DNA of 64,000 bases. Source: Nocardiopsis sp. NRRL B-16309 (GTDB lineage Bacteria > Actinomycetota > Actinomycetes > Streptosporangiales > Streptosporangiaceae). The position numbers and the translations under genes were made by a program. Below, in pieces: positions 16,287-25,692 of this stretch (its first letter is position 1; each line of letters begins with the position of its first letter). Where the stretch lies: positions 323,584 to 387,583 of the forward strand of contig NZ_LGEC01000002.1 of assembly GCF_001279585.1 (NCBI RefSeq). Direction: 5' to 3'. The notes under the pieces are model-generated. The model was not told the origin of the DNA. It did not search any database and saw only the letters and a list, made by a program, of their open reading frames with translations.

Positions 16287-17045
16287 ATGTCCCCAACGCC
16301 TCGTGTGGCGATCGTGACCGGAGCGGCCCGCGGTATCGGTGCCGCCACCGCCGAACGCCTGGCGCGTGAGGGCCGGGCCGTCGCCGTGCTGGATCTGAAG
16401 GAGTCCGACGCCCAGGAGGTCGTGGACCGCATCACGGCCGACGGCGGCAGCGCCGTCGCGGTGGGCTGCGACGTCTCCGACGCCGACCAGGTCACCGCCG
16501 CCGTGGCCACCGTCGCCGAGCGGCTCGGCCCGCCCGCGATCCTGGTCAACAACGCGGGCGTCCTGCGCGACAACCTGCTGTTCAAGATGTCCCCGGACGA
16601 CTGGGACACCGTGATGAACGTGCACCTGCGGGGCTCCTTCCTCATGAGCAAGGCCGCCCAGGCGCACATGACCGAGAACAACTGGGGCCGCATCGTCAAC
16701 CTGTCCAGCTCCTCGGCTCTGGGCAACCGCGGCCAGGCGAACTACTCCGCGGCCAAGGCCGGCCTGCAGGGCTTCACCAAGACCCTGGCGATCGAGCTCG
16801 GCAAGTTCGGCGTGACCTGCAACGCCGTGGCTCCGGGGTTCATCGAGACCGACATGACGCGGGCGACCGCCGAGCGGATCGGGATCGACTTCGACGCCAT
16901 GAAGGAGTTCAAGGCCAAGGAGATCCCCGTGCGCCGCGCGGGCGTTCCGGCCGACGTCGCCAACACGGTCGCCTTCCTGACCGGTGAGGACGCCGGGTTC
17001 GTCTCCGGCCAGGTCATCTACGTGGCCGGCGGTCCGCTCGACTAG
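16287..17045 (+). CDS. FabG-like short-chain dehydrogenase (3-oxoacyl-ACP reductase family)
   Basis: The 252-residue SDR has the nucleotide motif TGAARGIGAATAERL (about 11), NNAGVLRDNL (about 88) and the catalytic Ser-Tyr-Lys set in NLSSSSALGNRGQANYSAAKAG. PGFIETDMT follows. It reduces a 3-oxoacyl or other carbonyl substrate with NAD(P)H. FabG-like members are many per actinobacterial genome, so the true substrate is open. It stands alone, with no fatty acid synthase gene beside it. The ATG at 16287 has a strong ACTGGAGG six bases before it, which overrides an upstream ATG at 16236. Confidence 0.88.
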   Translation: MSPTPRVAIVTGAARGIGAATAERLAREGRAVAVLDLKESDAQEVVDRITADGGSAVAVGCDVSDADQVTAAVATVAERLGPPAILVNNAGVLRDNLLFKMSPDDWDTVMNVHLRGSFLMSKAAQAHMTENNWGRIVNLSSSSALGNRGQANYSAAKAGLQGFTKTLAIELGKFGVTCNAVAPGFIETDMTRATAERIGIDFDAMKEFKAKEIPVRRAGVPADVANTVAFLTGEDAGFVSGQVIYVAGGPLD

Positions 17046-17061
17046 GGAGTGCTCGGAGGCT

Positions 17062-17100
17062 CCGCGGGCGCGTGTCCCAGGAAGGGGACGGCGCCCGCGG
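17062..17100. terminator. Terminator between fabG and the beta-lactamase-like gene
   Basis: The outer arms CCGCGGGCGC/GCGCCCGCGG and inner arms GTCCC/GGGAC form a long hairpin 16 bases after the fabG stop and 33 bases from the convergent gene's stop. It probably ends both transcripts. Confidence 0.6.
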
Positions 17101-17133
17101 GGCCCGGGGGTTTGCGTCCGCGCTGCGGGCGGA

Positions 17134-18108
17134 TCAACGCCCGACCTCCTCGGCCGGTGTGCCCTCCAGGGCGCCGGTGACCAGGCGGACGAGGTCCTCC
17201 ACGAGGCCGACGCCGCCGACGTAGTCGCTGTTGCCGTCGGTGAGGACGGCGACCAGGTACTCGCGTTCGGGACCGGCCACGAAGCCGACGCTGTTGACGT
17301 TCCACCGCCCGCCGTTGGATTCGCGCGGCGTCCAGCCGTTCTTCACGCCCACGGTGTCCTCGGGACCGGCCGCGGCCGACACGCCCCAGGCCTGTTCAGG
17401 GGCGACCTCCTCCATCAGGCCGCGCACGAACGCGCGGTCCTCCTCCGCCAGTGGACTGTCGTCGGTGTACAGCGCGCGCAGCAGGCGCAGCTGGTCGGCC
17501 GCGGTGGTCCGGGTGGCGCCCCACACCCCGACCGGGTTGGGTTCGGTGCCGCGCAGCCCGAAGGCGCGCGTTCCGGCCATGAAGCCGTCGGTGAACCCGT
17601 TGCTCTGATAGAGGGCGTCGGTGAGGTCGTTGTCGCTGTAGCGGATCACCTCCTCGGCCTGGGCGCGCTCGCCGGGGGTGAGTTCGCGCCCCTCCTCCCG
17701 GGCACGGGCCAGCAGCATGGCCACCAGGCTGAGCTTGACGACGCTGGCGGTGTAGACCGGCTCGTGCGCCCGGTATCCGTAGGCGGCGCCGGTGCGCAGG
17801 TCCTGGACGGCGACGCCGGCGTCGGCCCCGGAGGCGGCCACGAGGGCGTCGATCCGCGCGGTGAGGTCGGCGCGGTCCTCGGGGGTGAGGGGCGAGCCGC
17901 CCGTGGCCGGGGCGGTGACGGGCGCGAAGGGGACCAGGGGGAGATCGTGCCCGGACAGCAGGCTCTCCAGCCGGCGCGGATCCGGCTCCGGAACGCCGAC
18001 CGCGGCCGATCCCGCACCCGACACGCTCAGCACCATGGCGGCGGCGAGCACGGCGGCCGCCACGGCCAGGGGCCGGACCCGATGAGCACCGGGAATGCGC
18101 CAGGGCAC
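17134..18108 (-). CDS. Secreted class A beta-lactamase-like serine hydrolase
   Basis: The 324-residue protein has a Sec signal peptide (hydrophobic VRPLAVAAAVLAAAMVLSVS, cleavage near AGSAA). The penicillin-recognising fold follows: SxxK as SVVK (about 145), SDN within RYSDNDLT (about 180), and the third motif as VKNGW (about 277) in place of the usual KTG. The lost Thr of KTG, and the absence of an obvious omega-loop ExxxN, suggest an esterase or a cell-wall-related hydrolase rather than a true drug-resistance enzyme. This is inference. The start is GTG at 18108, with no clear ribosome-binding site. Confidence 0.75.
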   Translation of the reverse strand: MPWRIPGAHRVRPLAVAAAVLAAAMVLSVSGAGSAAVGVPEPDPRRLESLLSGHDLPLVPFAPVTAPATGGSPLTPEDRADLTARIDALVAASGADAGVAVQDLRTGAAYGYRAHEPVYTASVVKLSLVAMLLARAREEGRELTPGERAQAEEVIRYSDNDLTDALYQSNGFTDGFMAGTRAFGLRGTEPNPVGVWGATRTTAADQLRLLRALYTDDSPLAEEDRAFVRGLMEEVAPEQAWGVSAAAGPEDTVGVKNGWTPRESNGGRWNVNSVGFVAGPEREYLVAVLTDGNSDYVGGVGLVEDLVRLVTGALEGTPAEEVGR

Positions 18109-18259
18109 ATGATCACCGATTCGTTCGCACGGCGGGGGGATGGTGTGTGCCTGCGATTATCCACCCGAACCCGGACCAGCGAACATATCTGATATTGAAT
18201 CGGCACCAACTGCACACAATGCGTTTTCAGAAGGCGATTCCCGCGTCACATACGACGGT

Positions 18260-18868
18260 TCAGGGCCGGTCGGGCTCGTCGATCCCACGCGCGACGAGCG
18301 CCTCGCCCGTCGCCTCGGCCATCCGCAGCAACTGCACGATCACGGGTACCACCAGCAGGTGGGGCCGCCCGGACAGGCCGCGCGCCACGTAGCCCTCGCG
18401 GGCCGCCCGCCAGGCCGCGGCGACCATCGGGATGGACCGGATGGTCAGGGCCAGCACCAGGGCGACCCGGTCCGGGTCGGCCCCGACGTGGCGCAGCGGC
18501 CGGGCCGCGCGCTCGAACAGGTCGAGCATCTCCCGCACCCGCGTCGTGAGCGTGACGGCGTTGGCGAGCAGGACCAGGGCGGCCAGTTGACCCACCAGGC
18601 GCACGGCCGTCGGACCGTCGCCGAACAGGGTCTGGAACACGGCGATGGCCAGCAGGAACGGCCACAGCACCCGCAGGACGTGCCAGGCGCGGCGCAGGCC
18701 CAGCCCGCTCAGGGGGTAGACGGCCAGGGCCGTGGCCAGGGCGCCGACGGAGACCCACGGATCTCCCGCGACGATGATCACGACGCTCACGGCCAGCAGC
18801 GCGAGCAGCTTGGTCCGTGCGGTGAGGCGGTGCAGCGGCCCGGCGCCGGGAACGTACAGGCCCGTCAC
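18260..18868 (-). CDS. bioN: Biotin ECF transporter transmembrane protein BioN
   Basis: The 202-residue EcfT-type subunit has four to five hydrophobic helices (LLALLAVSVVIIVAGD, VLRVLWPFLLAIAVFQTLF, LAALVLLANAVTL). Its coupling region contains the arginine-rich AWRAAREGYVARGL, matching the Ala-Arg-Gly signature of EcfT proteins that contact the ATPases. GTG at 18868 overlaps the bioM stop by four bases (GTGA), showing translational coupling. Together with BioM and BioY it forms the high-affinity biotin importer. Confidence 0.88.
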   Translation of the reverse strand: MTGLYVPGAGPLHRLTARTKLLALLAVSVVIIVAGDPWVSVGALATALAVYPLSGLGLRRAWHVLRVLWPFLLAIAVFQTLFGDGPTAVRLVGQLAALVLLANAVTLTTRVREMLDLFERAARPLRHVGADPDRVALVLALTIRSIPMVAAAWRAAREGYVARGLSGRPHLLVVPVIVQLLRMAEATGEALVARGIDEPDRP

Positions 18869-19566
18869 CGGCCCGCCCCGTCCCGCTCCTCGTCGAGCAT
18901 GCCGCCGGTGTAGGCCGCCACGGCCGCGTCGGGAGAGCCGTCGAACACCACCCGGCCGTCGTCGACGACCAGCACCCGGTCGAAGTCGGCCAGCAGGTCC
19001 AGGTCGTGCGTGAACAGGATGAGCTGCTGGTCGAGGCCGGTGAGGGTGCGGTGCACCATGCGCGTGTTGCGCAGGTCGAGCAGGGTGGTGGGCTCGTCGC
19101 ACACCAGGATCCCGGGTTCGGTCGCCATCACCGAGGCCAGGGCCAGCAGCTGCTTCTGACCACCGGAGAGCAGGTGGCCGGGGTGGTCGCGGTGGCCGTC
19201 GAGCCCGAACCGCTCCAGCAGGGCGTCGACCCGGCGGGCGGTCTCCGCGCGGCCGAGCCGGAGCCGGCGCAGCCCGATCTCCACGTCCTCGGCGACCGTG
19301 GGCATGATGATCTGGTTGGCCGCGTCGGAGAAGACGAACCCCACCCGGCGGCGGATCCGCCGGGCGTGGTGCCGGGTGTCCCACTCCCCCAGACTGACCC
19401 GGCCCTCGTCGGGGACGACGAGGCCGTTGAGGGTGCGGGCGAGCGTGGACTTGCCCGAGCCGTTGGCCCCGATCACGCCGATGCGGTGCTCGGCGAGGTC
19501 GAGGGTGACGCCACGCAGGACCGCGCGGCCGTCGTAGGAGTGGGAGACGCCCTCCAGACGGAGCAT
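18865..19566 (-). CDS. bioM: Biotin ECF transporter ATPase BioM
   Basis: The 233-residue ABC ATPase has Walker A GANGSGKST (about 34), Q-loop region, signature LSGGQKQL (about 131), Walker B ILVCDEPTTLLD (about 152) and the switch His in LFTHDLD. It energises biotin uptake by the BioMNY complex at the cytoplasmic side. ATG at 19566 shares its A with the TGA of bioY. The identity as BioM rather than a cobalt or other ECF ATPase follows from that linkage. Confidence 0.9.
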   Translation of the reverse strand: MLRLEGVSHSYDGRAVLRGVTLDLAEHRIGVIGANGSGKSTLARTLNGLVVPDEGRVSLGEWDTRHHARRIRRRVGFVFSDAANQIIMPTVAEDVEIGLRRLRLGRAETARRVDALLERFGLDGHRDHPGHLLSGGQKQLLALASVMATEPGILVCDEPTTLLDLRNTRMVHRTLTGLDQQLILFTHDLDLLADFDRVLVVDDGRVVFDGSPDAAVAAYTGGMLDEERDGAGR

Positions 19567-20195
19567 CAGGCGTCCTCGGCCTGCTTCGCGGCGACGGCGA
19601 CCGGCCGGCCGGCGGGCGGGATCGGGTAGGCGCGGGCGACCGTGGCGGCGATGGCGGCGGTCAGCACGGCCTTGACCAGGTCACCGGGCAGGTAGACGGC
19701 CATGGAGTAGGCGGCCGCGAGGACCCCGTCGCCCAGGGCCACGGCCAGCCAGGGAACGCCGATCGCGTAGATCACCACGATGCCGCCGAGCACGTTGATG
19801 CCCGCGCCGACCCAGAAGTTGTACTTCCGGCGGCGGACCATCAGGTCGGTGAGGTAGCCGATGACCAGGGCGGCGAAGATCCAGCTGACGATGAACCCGG
19901 CGGAGGGCCCGGCCAGGACGGCGACGCCGCCGCGCCCGCCCGCGAACAGCGGCAGCCCGGCCAATCCCAGGGCGAGGAAGGCCGCCACGGCCAGCGTGCC
20001 GCGCTTCCAGCCCAGGAGGCTGGGCGCGAGCATGACGCCGAGCGTCTGGAGCGTGATCGGGACCGGCGAGAACGGGATCGGGATGGCGACCGTGACGCTC
20101 AGGGCGGCGATCAGCGCCGCGAAGACGGCGATGAGCGCGAGATCGCGGGCGGTCAGGCCCTTGTACTGGACCGGTGTCGACGCGAGGGCGGGCAT
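19566..20195 (-). CDS. bioY: Biotin-specific S component BioY
   Basis: The 209-residue membrane protein has six predicted helices. Family-typical stretches are SPVPITLQTLGVMLA (about 45-60), the glycine-rich AVLAGPSAGFIVSWIFAALVIGYLTD and YLPGDLVKAVLTAAIAA near the C-terminus. It binds biotin and, with BioM and BioN encoded downstream, imports it. The start at 20195 has GGAGGGG eight bases upstream. A 15-codon in-frame extension to 20240 is rejected on that basis. The order Y-M-N forms one operon. Confidence 0.92.
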   Translation of the reverse strand: MPALASTPVQYKGLTARDLALIAVFAALIAALSVTVAIPIPFSPVPITLQTLGVMLAPSLLGWKRGTLAVAAFLALGLAGLPLFAGGRGGVAVLAGPSAGFIVSWIFAALVIGYLTDLMVRRRKYNFWVGAGINVLGGIVVIYAIGVPWLAVALGDGVLAAAYSMAVYLPGDLVKAVLTAAIAATVARAYPIPPAGRPVAVAAKQAEDA

Positions 20196-20325
20196 GGGTG
20201 TGTCCCCTCCGGGGAGTTCGTGGGAGATGATCGCACCCATTGTCCGATATGCCGACCTCGCGGCGGGAGTCCGGAGCCGACAGATCCCGGGCCCCGAAGC
20301 TTGTAGGAGTTGCCCCCGGCCCAGG

Positions 20326-21423
20326 TCAGGGACGCGCGGCGCGGCGGATGCGGGTGATGGGGACCGGGAGCACGCACACGGGGGCGGGGACCGACAGGCG
20401 GTGGCCGGTGTCGGCGGGCACGCCGGTCCTGGGGTCGACGAGCAGGGCGGCCAGGGCGTCGCCGTTCTGGGCGGCGACCACCAGGTGGTCGGGTTCGTCG
20501 CGGTGCCCGCGAACGACGGTGAAGTTGCGCGGCCAGGCGCCGCCGGCCGGGGTGTTCGCCAGGTGCTCCAGACGGGCGCCGCCGTCGCGGACCGCCAGCG
20601 TGGAGACCGCGTCCGCGCCCCGGTTGGACACGTACACGCGCTCCCCGTGCGTGAGGATCTCGCCGGGGAAGTTCACCCCCGCCGCGCGCTCACCGGTGGC
20701 GTGCTCCGAGCCGAGGTACTCCGCGGTGCCGGTGTCGCCGTCCCAGCGCAGGACGTGCACGCGCGAGTCCAGTTCGCCCGCCACGTAGACGTACTCCCCC
20801 GCCACCGCCGCGTGCCGGGGGCCGGTGCCCGGGGGCAGGACGATCGTGCCGGTCTGCTCGCCGCCTCGGATGACGCGCAGCTCGTCGGTGCCCAGGTCGG
20901 CCACGAGCACGTGGTGCTGGTCGACCGCGACGGCGCTGTGCGCGTGGGAGCCCTCCTGGCGGTCCGTGACCGGCCCGGAGCCGGTGTGCGCGAACCGCGC
21001 CGCCTCGTGCGCGATGGCCCCGTCGTCGGCCAGGGCGAACTGAGCCACCACGCCGTTGGCGTAGTTGGCGACCGTCAGCGCGGTGTCCGTGGCCAGGACG
21101 TGGCAGGGCGAGGCGCCCCCGGTGGGGGCGTGCCCGAGTTCGGAGAGCCCGGCGTCGGCGTCGATCCGCCAGGCGGTGACGGTGCCCTTCTCGCTCTCGT
21201 TGACCGCGTAGACCGTGGGCGGGTCGGCGCGGTAGGCGAGGAAGGAGGGGCCGGTGGTGTGCGCGGCCACGCCTCCGTCGGTCAACTGGCCGGTCATCGG
21301 GTCGAACCAGACCCGGTGGATGCCCTGCCCCTCGCCGGGCGGCTCGGAGTCGGGGGTGTAGGTGCCCACCAACAGGAGTCGCCGTCCGTGCACCGAGTCG
21401 CCCACCGGGAACCTCGTTCTCAT
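20326..21423 (-). CDS. Lactonase-family beta-propeller protein (PF10282-like)
   Basis: The 365-residue protein has repeated blades with motifs such as LLLVGTYT (N-terminal), GPSFLAYRADPPTVYAVNE, TGGASPCHV, YANGVVAQF, VADLGTDELRVI, GPRHAAVAGEYVYVAGELD, VYVSNRGADAVS, GGAWPRNFTV and the C-terminal DPRTGVP. The fold is a seven-bladed propeller related to 6-phosphogluconolactonase (YbhE/Pgl). The in vivo substrate is uncertain for actinobacterial members. No signal peptide is visible. It stands alone. A GTG 11 codons downstream would fit the start of the first blade better, so the exact start is uncertain. Confidence 0.82.
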   Translation of the reverse strand: MRTRFPVGDSVHGRRLLLVGTYTPDSEPPGEGQGIHRVWFDPMTGQLTDGGVAAHTTGPSFLAYRADPPTVYAVNESEKGTVTAWRIDADAGLSELGHAPTGGASPCHVLATDTALTVANYANGVVAQFALADDGAIAHEAARFAHTGSGPVTDRQEGSHAHSAVAVDQHHVLVADLGTDELRVIRGGEQTGTIVLPPGTGPRHAAVAGEYVYVAGELDSRVHVLRWDGDTGTAEYLGSEHATGERAAGVNFPGEILTHGERVYVSNRGADAVSTLAVRDGGARLEHLANTPAGGAWPRNFTVVRGHRDEPDHLVVAAQNGDALAALLVDPRTGVPADTGHRLSVPAPVCVLPVPITRIRRAARP

Positions 21424-21565
21424 CGCGCCTGTACCGAAGGTGGTCTACACCACCAGCGGCATGCTATCGCCCGACGCCCGGCCGTCGGCACCGCGTCCAC
21501 GAGGCGAAGGGCAGCGGTCCGCTCCCCTCAGGACTCCCCGCGAGCAGGGGGACGCACGGCCCGCG

Positions 21566-24500
21566 CTACCTGCCGGCGGTCTTGACGGCCTCCAGGGCCT
21601 TCATGATGCGCTTGTCCGAGACCGGGTAGGCGGTCCGCAGCTCCTGGGCGAACAGGCTGACGCGGTACTCCTCCAGCATCCACCGCAGCTCGACCACGTC
21701 CGGGTCGGCGGACCGGCCCGCGGGCAGGGCGCCCACGACCTTGCGCACCGCCTGGCGCATCTGTTCGACCTTGGCCATGTTGACCTGGTCCCGGCGCGGG
21801 TTGTCCGGCAGCTTGGTGAGCCGGTACTCGATCCCGCGCAGGTACCGGTGCACGTCGTCCAGGCGCGAGGCGCCCGCGGCGGTGGCGAACCCGTCGCCCA
21901 CCAGGTCGCCGAGCTGGCCCTGCACGTCGTTGAGCGAGGGCAGGACCGCCAGCGACGTGGTGCCCTTGACCTTCTTGGACACCTTGCGCCAGAGCACGAG
22001 GACGCGGGCCACCTTGTCCAGGACCTCGGCGAGGGTGTCGCCGAGGTCGGCGCGCACGCGGTCGGCCAGCTTGGCGAAGTCCTCGCCGTTCCACACCGGT
22101 CCGCCCTCGCGGGCCAGCAGGTGGTCCACCGCCGCGGACTCGGCGTCGGCGAGCATCTTCTTGACCGACCCGTGCGGGTTGTCGGCCAGGGCGAGCTTGT
22201 CCGGGTTGTTGAGCCCCTTGCTGACCGCGAGCGCCGGGGAGGGCACGGTGAGCAGGAGCAGGCGGCGCGTGCCCGCCCACATGGCGGCGCGCTGCTCGGG
22301 CCGGGTGTCGAAGATCCGGATCGCGACGCTCTCGCCCTCGTCGAGCAGGGCGGGGTAGCCCTTGACCTTGGGGCCCAGGGCCTTGCGTTCCAGCGTCTGT
22401 TCCAGGGGGCCGAAGTCCCAGGAAGTCAGGCCCTTCCTCTCCACGCCCTTGGCCTCGGCGGAGATGGCCTCGCGCAGCCGCGGCTTGAGCTTGGCCCGCA
22501 GCTGTTCCAGGTCCTTGGACTCGGCCAGGGTCCGCCCCCGGTCGTCCACGGCCCGGAAGGTGATCCGCAGGTGGTCGGGGACACGGTCCAGCTGGAAGGC
22601 GCTCGCGGGCACCCTGTCCCCGCCCTTGGGCACGGCCATGCGGGTCAGTTCGGCGGCCAGCGCCTCCCTCAGCGGCCCCTCATAGGGGGTCAGTCCCGCC
22701 CGCGCCTCGGCGGCGTGGTCGGGCACCGGGACGAAGAAGCGGCGCAGCGGCTTGGGCAGGGACCGGATCATCGCGGTGATGAGTTCGTCGCGCAGGCCGG
22801 GGATCTGCCAGTCGAACCCGGTGTCCTCGACCTGGTTGAGGAACTTCACCGGGACCCGGGCGGTGACGCCGTCGGAGTCGCTGCCCGGCTCGAACTGGTA
22901 GCTCAGCGGGAAGACGAACTCGCCCTGGCGCCACACGTCCGGGTAGTCGTCCTCGCTGACGGCGCCGACGCCGTCGTTGATCAGTTCCTCGCGGGTGAAG
23001 TCGAGCAGCGCCGGGTCCTCGCGGCGGGCCTTCTTCCACCAGGAGTCGAAGTGCGCGGCCGAGACGACCGACTCCGGGACGCGGCGGTCGTAGAAGTCGA
23101 ACAGCGCCTCGTCGTCCACGACGATGTCGCGGCGGCGGGCCCGGTGTTCGAGGTCCTCGACCTCCTCCAGGAGTTTGCGGTTGTCGTGGAAGAAGTGGTG
23201 CCGGGTCTCCCAGTCGCCCTCCACGAGGGCGCGCCGGATGAACAGCTCTCGGGAGAGCGCCGGGTCGATGCTCCCGTACTGCACCTTGCGCTGCACGACG
23301 ATCGGCACCCCGTACAGGGTGACGCGCTCGAAGGCCATGACCGCCCCGCGCCTGCGCTCCCAGTGCGGCTCGCTGTAGCTGCGCTTGACGATGTCCCCGG
23401 CCAGTTCCTCGGCCCACTCGGGTTCGATCCGGCCGACCATGCGGCCCCAGAGCTTGGAGGTCTCCACCAGCTCGGCGGCCATGACGAAGCGGGGCTGCTT
23501 CTTGAACAGCGACGAACCGGGGAAGATCGCGAAGCGCGCGCCGCGCCCGCCCAGGTACTCGTGCTTGTCGGGGTCCTTCAGGCCGACGTGCGACAGCAGC
23601 CCGGCGAGCAGCGACTTGTGCACCTCGGCGGGGTCGGCGGCGGCCTCCCGCGGGGCCGGCACCTCGACGTTCATGGTGCGCAGCACCTGGCGGAGCTGGC
23701 CGTGGATGTCCTGCCACTCGCGCACGCGCAGGTAGTTGAGGAACTCGTCCCGGCACATCCGGCGGAACTGGTTGCCCGACAGCTCCTTCTGCTTGTCGCG
23801 CAGGTGGTTCCAGAGGTTGAGGAAGGCCAGGAAGTCCGACTCCTTGTCGGCGAACCGGGCGTGCATGGCCTGGGCCTGCTGCTGTTTGTCCGAGGGGCGC
23901 TCGCGCGGGTCCTGGATGGACAGTGCGGAGGTGATGACCAGGACCTCGGCCAGGCAGTCGCGCTCCTGAGCCTCCAGCACCATGCGGCCCAGCCGGGGGT
24001 CGATGGGCAGCTGGGCCAGCGTGCGGCCCCGGGCGGTGAGGCGGCGTTTGGCGCCGGAGGGGTCCGGGTGCAGGGCGCCCAGCTCGGTGAGGAGGTTGAC
24101 GCCGTCCTTGATCTGGCGGTGGTCGGGGCCGTCCACGAACGGGAAGGCGGCGACGTCGCCCAGACCCAGCGCGGCCATCTGGAGGATGACGGAGGCGAGG
24201 TTGGTGCGCAGGATCTCGGGGTCGGTGTACTCGGGGCGGGAGAGGAAGTCCTCCTCGGAGTACAGCCGGATGCAGATGCCCTCGGACACCCGGCCGCAGC
24301 GGCCCTTGCGCTGGTTGGCCGAGGCCTGGGAGACGGCCTCGATGGGCAGGCGCTGCACCTTGGTGCGGTGGCTGTAGCGGGAGATGCGCGCGGTGCCGGG
24401 ATCGATGACGTACTTGATGCCGGGCACCGTCAGGGAGGTCTCGGCGACGTTGGTGGCGAGGACGACGCGGCGGCCGGAGTGCGAGGACCACACGCGCTTC

Positions 24501-25519
24501 TGCTCGGCGACCGACAGGCGCGCGTAGAGCGGCAGCACCTCGGTGCCGCGCAGCTTCTTCTTCTCCAGGGCCTCGGCGGTGTCGCGGATTTCCCGCTCTC
24601 CGCTGAGGAAGACCAGCACGTCGCCGGGCGCCTCGCGGCCCAGCTCCTCCACGGCGTCCAGGATTGCCTGGGTCTGGTCGCGGTCCTTGCCCGGCCCCTG
24701 CTCGTCCGGGTCGAGGATCTCGTCGTAGATGGGCCGGTAGCGGACCTCGACGGGGTAGGTGCGGCCGGAGACCTCGACGATGGGGGCGTCGTCGAAGTGC
24801 TGGGAGAAGCGCTCGGGATCGATGGTCGCCGAGGTGATGACGACCTTGAGGTCGGGGCGCTTGGGCAGCAGCTGCTTGAGGTAGCCGAGCAGGAAGTCGA
24901 TGTTGAGGCTGCGCTCGTGCGCCTCGTCGATGATGAGCGTGTCGTAGGCGCGCAGCATGCGGTCGTGCTGGATCTCCGCCAGCAGGATGCCGTCGGTCAT
25001 CAGCTTGACCAGCGTGCTCTCGCTGGAGGAGTCGGTGAAGCGCACCTTGTAGCCGACGGTCTCGCCGAGGGGGGTGCCGATCTCGTCGGCGATGCGCTCG
25101 GCGACCGTGCGCGCGGCCAAGCGGCGCGGCTGGGTGTGGCCGATGGTGCCCATGACGCCGCGCCCGAGTTCGAGGCAGATCTTGGGCAGCTGCGTGGTCT
25201 TACCCGAGCCGGTCTCACCGGCGACGATCACGACCTGGTGGTCGCGGATGGCCGCCGCGATGTCCTCGCGGCGGGCGCTGACCGGGAGTGCCTCGGGGTA
25301 GCTGAGCTCGGGCACCGCCTCGCGGCGCACGTCCACGCGAAGGACGGCCTCGTCGATGTCGCGGGCGATCTGGGCGGTGACGGAGGCGCGCCGCCGCTCG
25401 TCACCGATCTTCGCGAGGCCGTCGATACGGCGGCGGAGCCGGTGCCGGTCCGCCGGCATGAGGTCGCGGAGCCGGGAACGGAGTGTGTCCGCGCCGGGCG
25501 CGGGCGTGGTGGTGCTCAT
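21566..25519 (-). CDS. hrpA: ATP-dependent RNA helicase HrpA (DEAH family)
   Basis: The 1317-residue DEAH-box helicase has motif I AGETGSGKTTQLPK (about 100), motif Ia HTQPRRLAARTVAERIA, DEAH in TLIIDEAHERSLNIDF (about 200), motif III SATI, and motif VI QRKGRCGR near 405. HA2 and OB-fold regions follow. The long C-terminal DUF3418 domain of HrpA occupies about 700-1300. The length matches actinobacterial and E. coli HrpA. It acts on RNA or ribosomes in the cytoplasm. A weak TTGAGAA precedes the ATG. The gene is monocistronic, and a very long antisense frame runs through it. Confidence 0.95.
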   Translation of the reverse strand: MSTTTPAPGADTLRSRLRDLMPADRHRLRRRIDGLAKIGDERRRASVTAQIARDIDEAVLRVDVRREAVPELSYPEALPVSARREDIAAAIRDHQVVIVAGETGSGKTTQLPKICLELGRGVMGTIGHTQPRRLAARTVAERIADEIGTPLGETVGYKVRFTDSSSESTLVKLMTDGILLAEIQHDRMLRAYDTLIIDEAHERSLNIDFLLGYLKQLLPKRPDLKVVITSATIDPERFSQHFDDAPIVEVSGRTYPVEVRYRPIYDEILDPDEQGPGKDRDQTQAILDAVEELGREAPGDVLVFLSGEREIRDTAEALEKKKLRGTEVLPLYARLSVAEQKRVWSSHSGRRVVLATNVAETSLTVPGIKYVIDPGTARISRYSHRTKVQRLPIEAVSQASANQRKGRCGRVSEGICIRLYSEEDFLSRPEYTDPEILRTNLASVILQMAALGLGDVAAFPFVDGPDHRQIKDGVNLLTELGALHPDPSGAKRRLTARGRTLAQLPIDPRLGRMVLEAQERDCLAEVLVITSALSIQDPRERPSDKQQQAQAMHARFADKESDFLAFLNLWNHLRDKQKELSGNQFRRMCRDEFLNYLRVREWQDIHGQLRQVLRTMNVEVPAPREAAADPAEVHKSLLAGLLSHVGLKDPDKHEYLGGRGARFAIFPGSSLFKKQPRFVMAAELVETSKLWGRMVGRIEPEWAEELAGDIVKRSYSEPHWERRRGAVMAFERVTLYGVPIVVQRKVQYGSIDPALSRELFIRRALVEGDWETRHHFFHDNRKLLEEVEDLEHRARRRDIVVDDEALFDFYDRRVPESVVSAAHFDSWWKKARREDPALLDFTREELINDGVGAVSEDDYPDVWRQGEFVFPLSYQFEPGSDSDGVTARVPVKFLNQVEDTGFDWQIPGLRDELITAMIRSLPKPLRRFFVPVPDHAAEARAGLTPYEGPLREALAAELTRMAVPKGGDRVPASAFQLDRVPDHLRITFRAVDDRGRTLAESKDLEQLRAKLKPRLREAISAEAKGVERKGLTSWDFGPLEQTLERKALGPKVKGYPALLDEGESVAIRIFDTRPEQRAAMWAGTRRLLLLTVPSPALAVSKGLNNPDKLALADNPHGSVKKMLADAESAAVDHLLAREGGPVWNGEDFAKLADRVRADLGDTLAEVLDKVARVLVLWRKVSKKVKGTTSLAVLPSLNDVQGQLGDLVGDGFATAAGASRLDDVHRYLRGIEYRLTKLPDNPRRDQVNMAKVEQMRQAVRKVVGALPAGRSADPDVVELRWMLEEYRVSLFAQELRTAYPVSDKRIMKALEAVKTAGR

Positions 25520-25692
25520 CAGTTCTCAAGGTTATGAGGGTCGGCAACCGGTTTTTCACCCGGCTCGGGCGGTACGTGGTCGGGGCGGTCCCGGTGTCGG
25601 CCGCCCTGGGTGCCAACGCTCCGGGGGCGGGCGTTGTTCCGCCCACGTCCGGAGGGGACACGCCCTACGATGGATGGCCCCGTACGGCTCTC

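Noticed and set aside
21362..25537. Plus-strand frame of about 1390 codons opposite hrpA
   Set aside because: The minus strand encodes a complete HrpA with all helicase motifs; the antisense frame is a codon-bias artefact.
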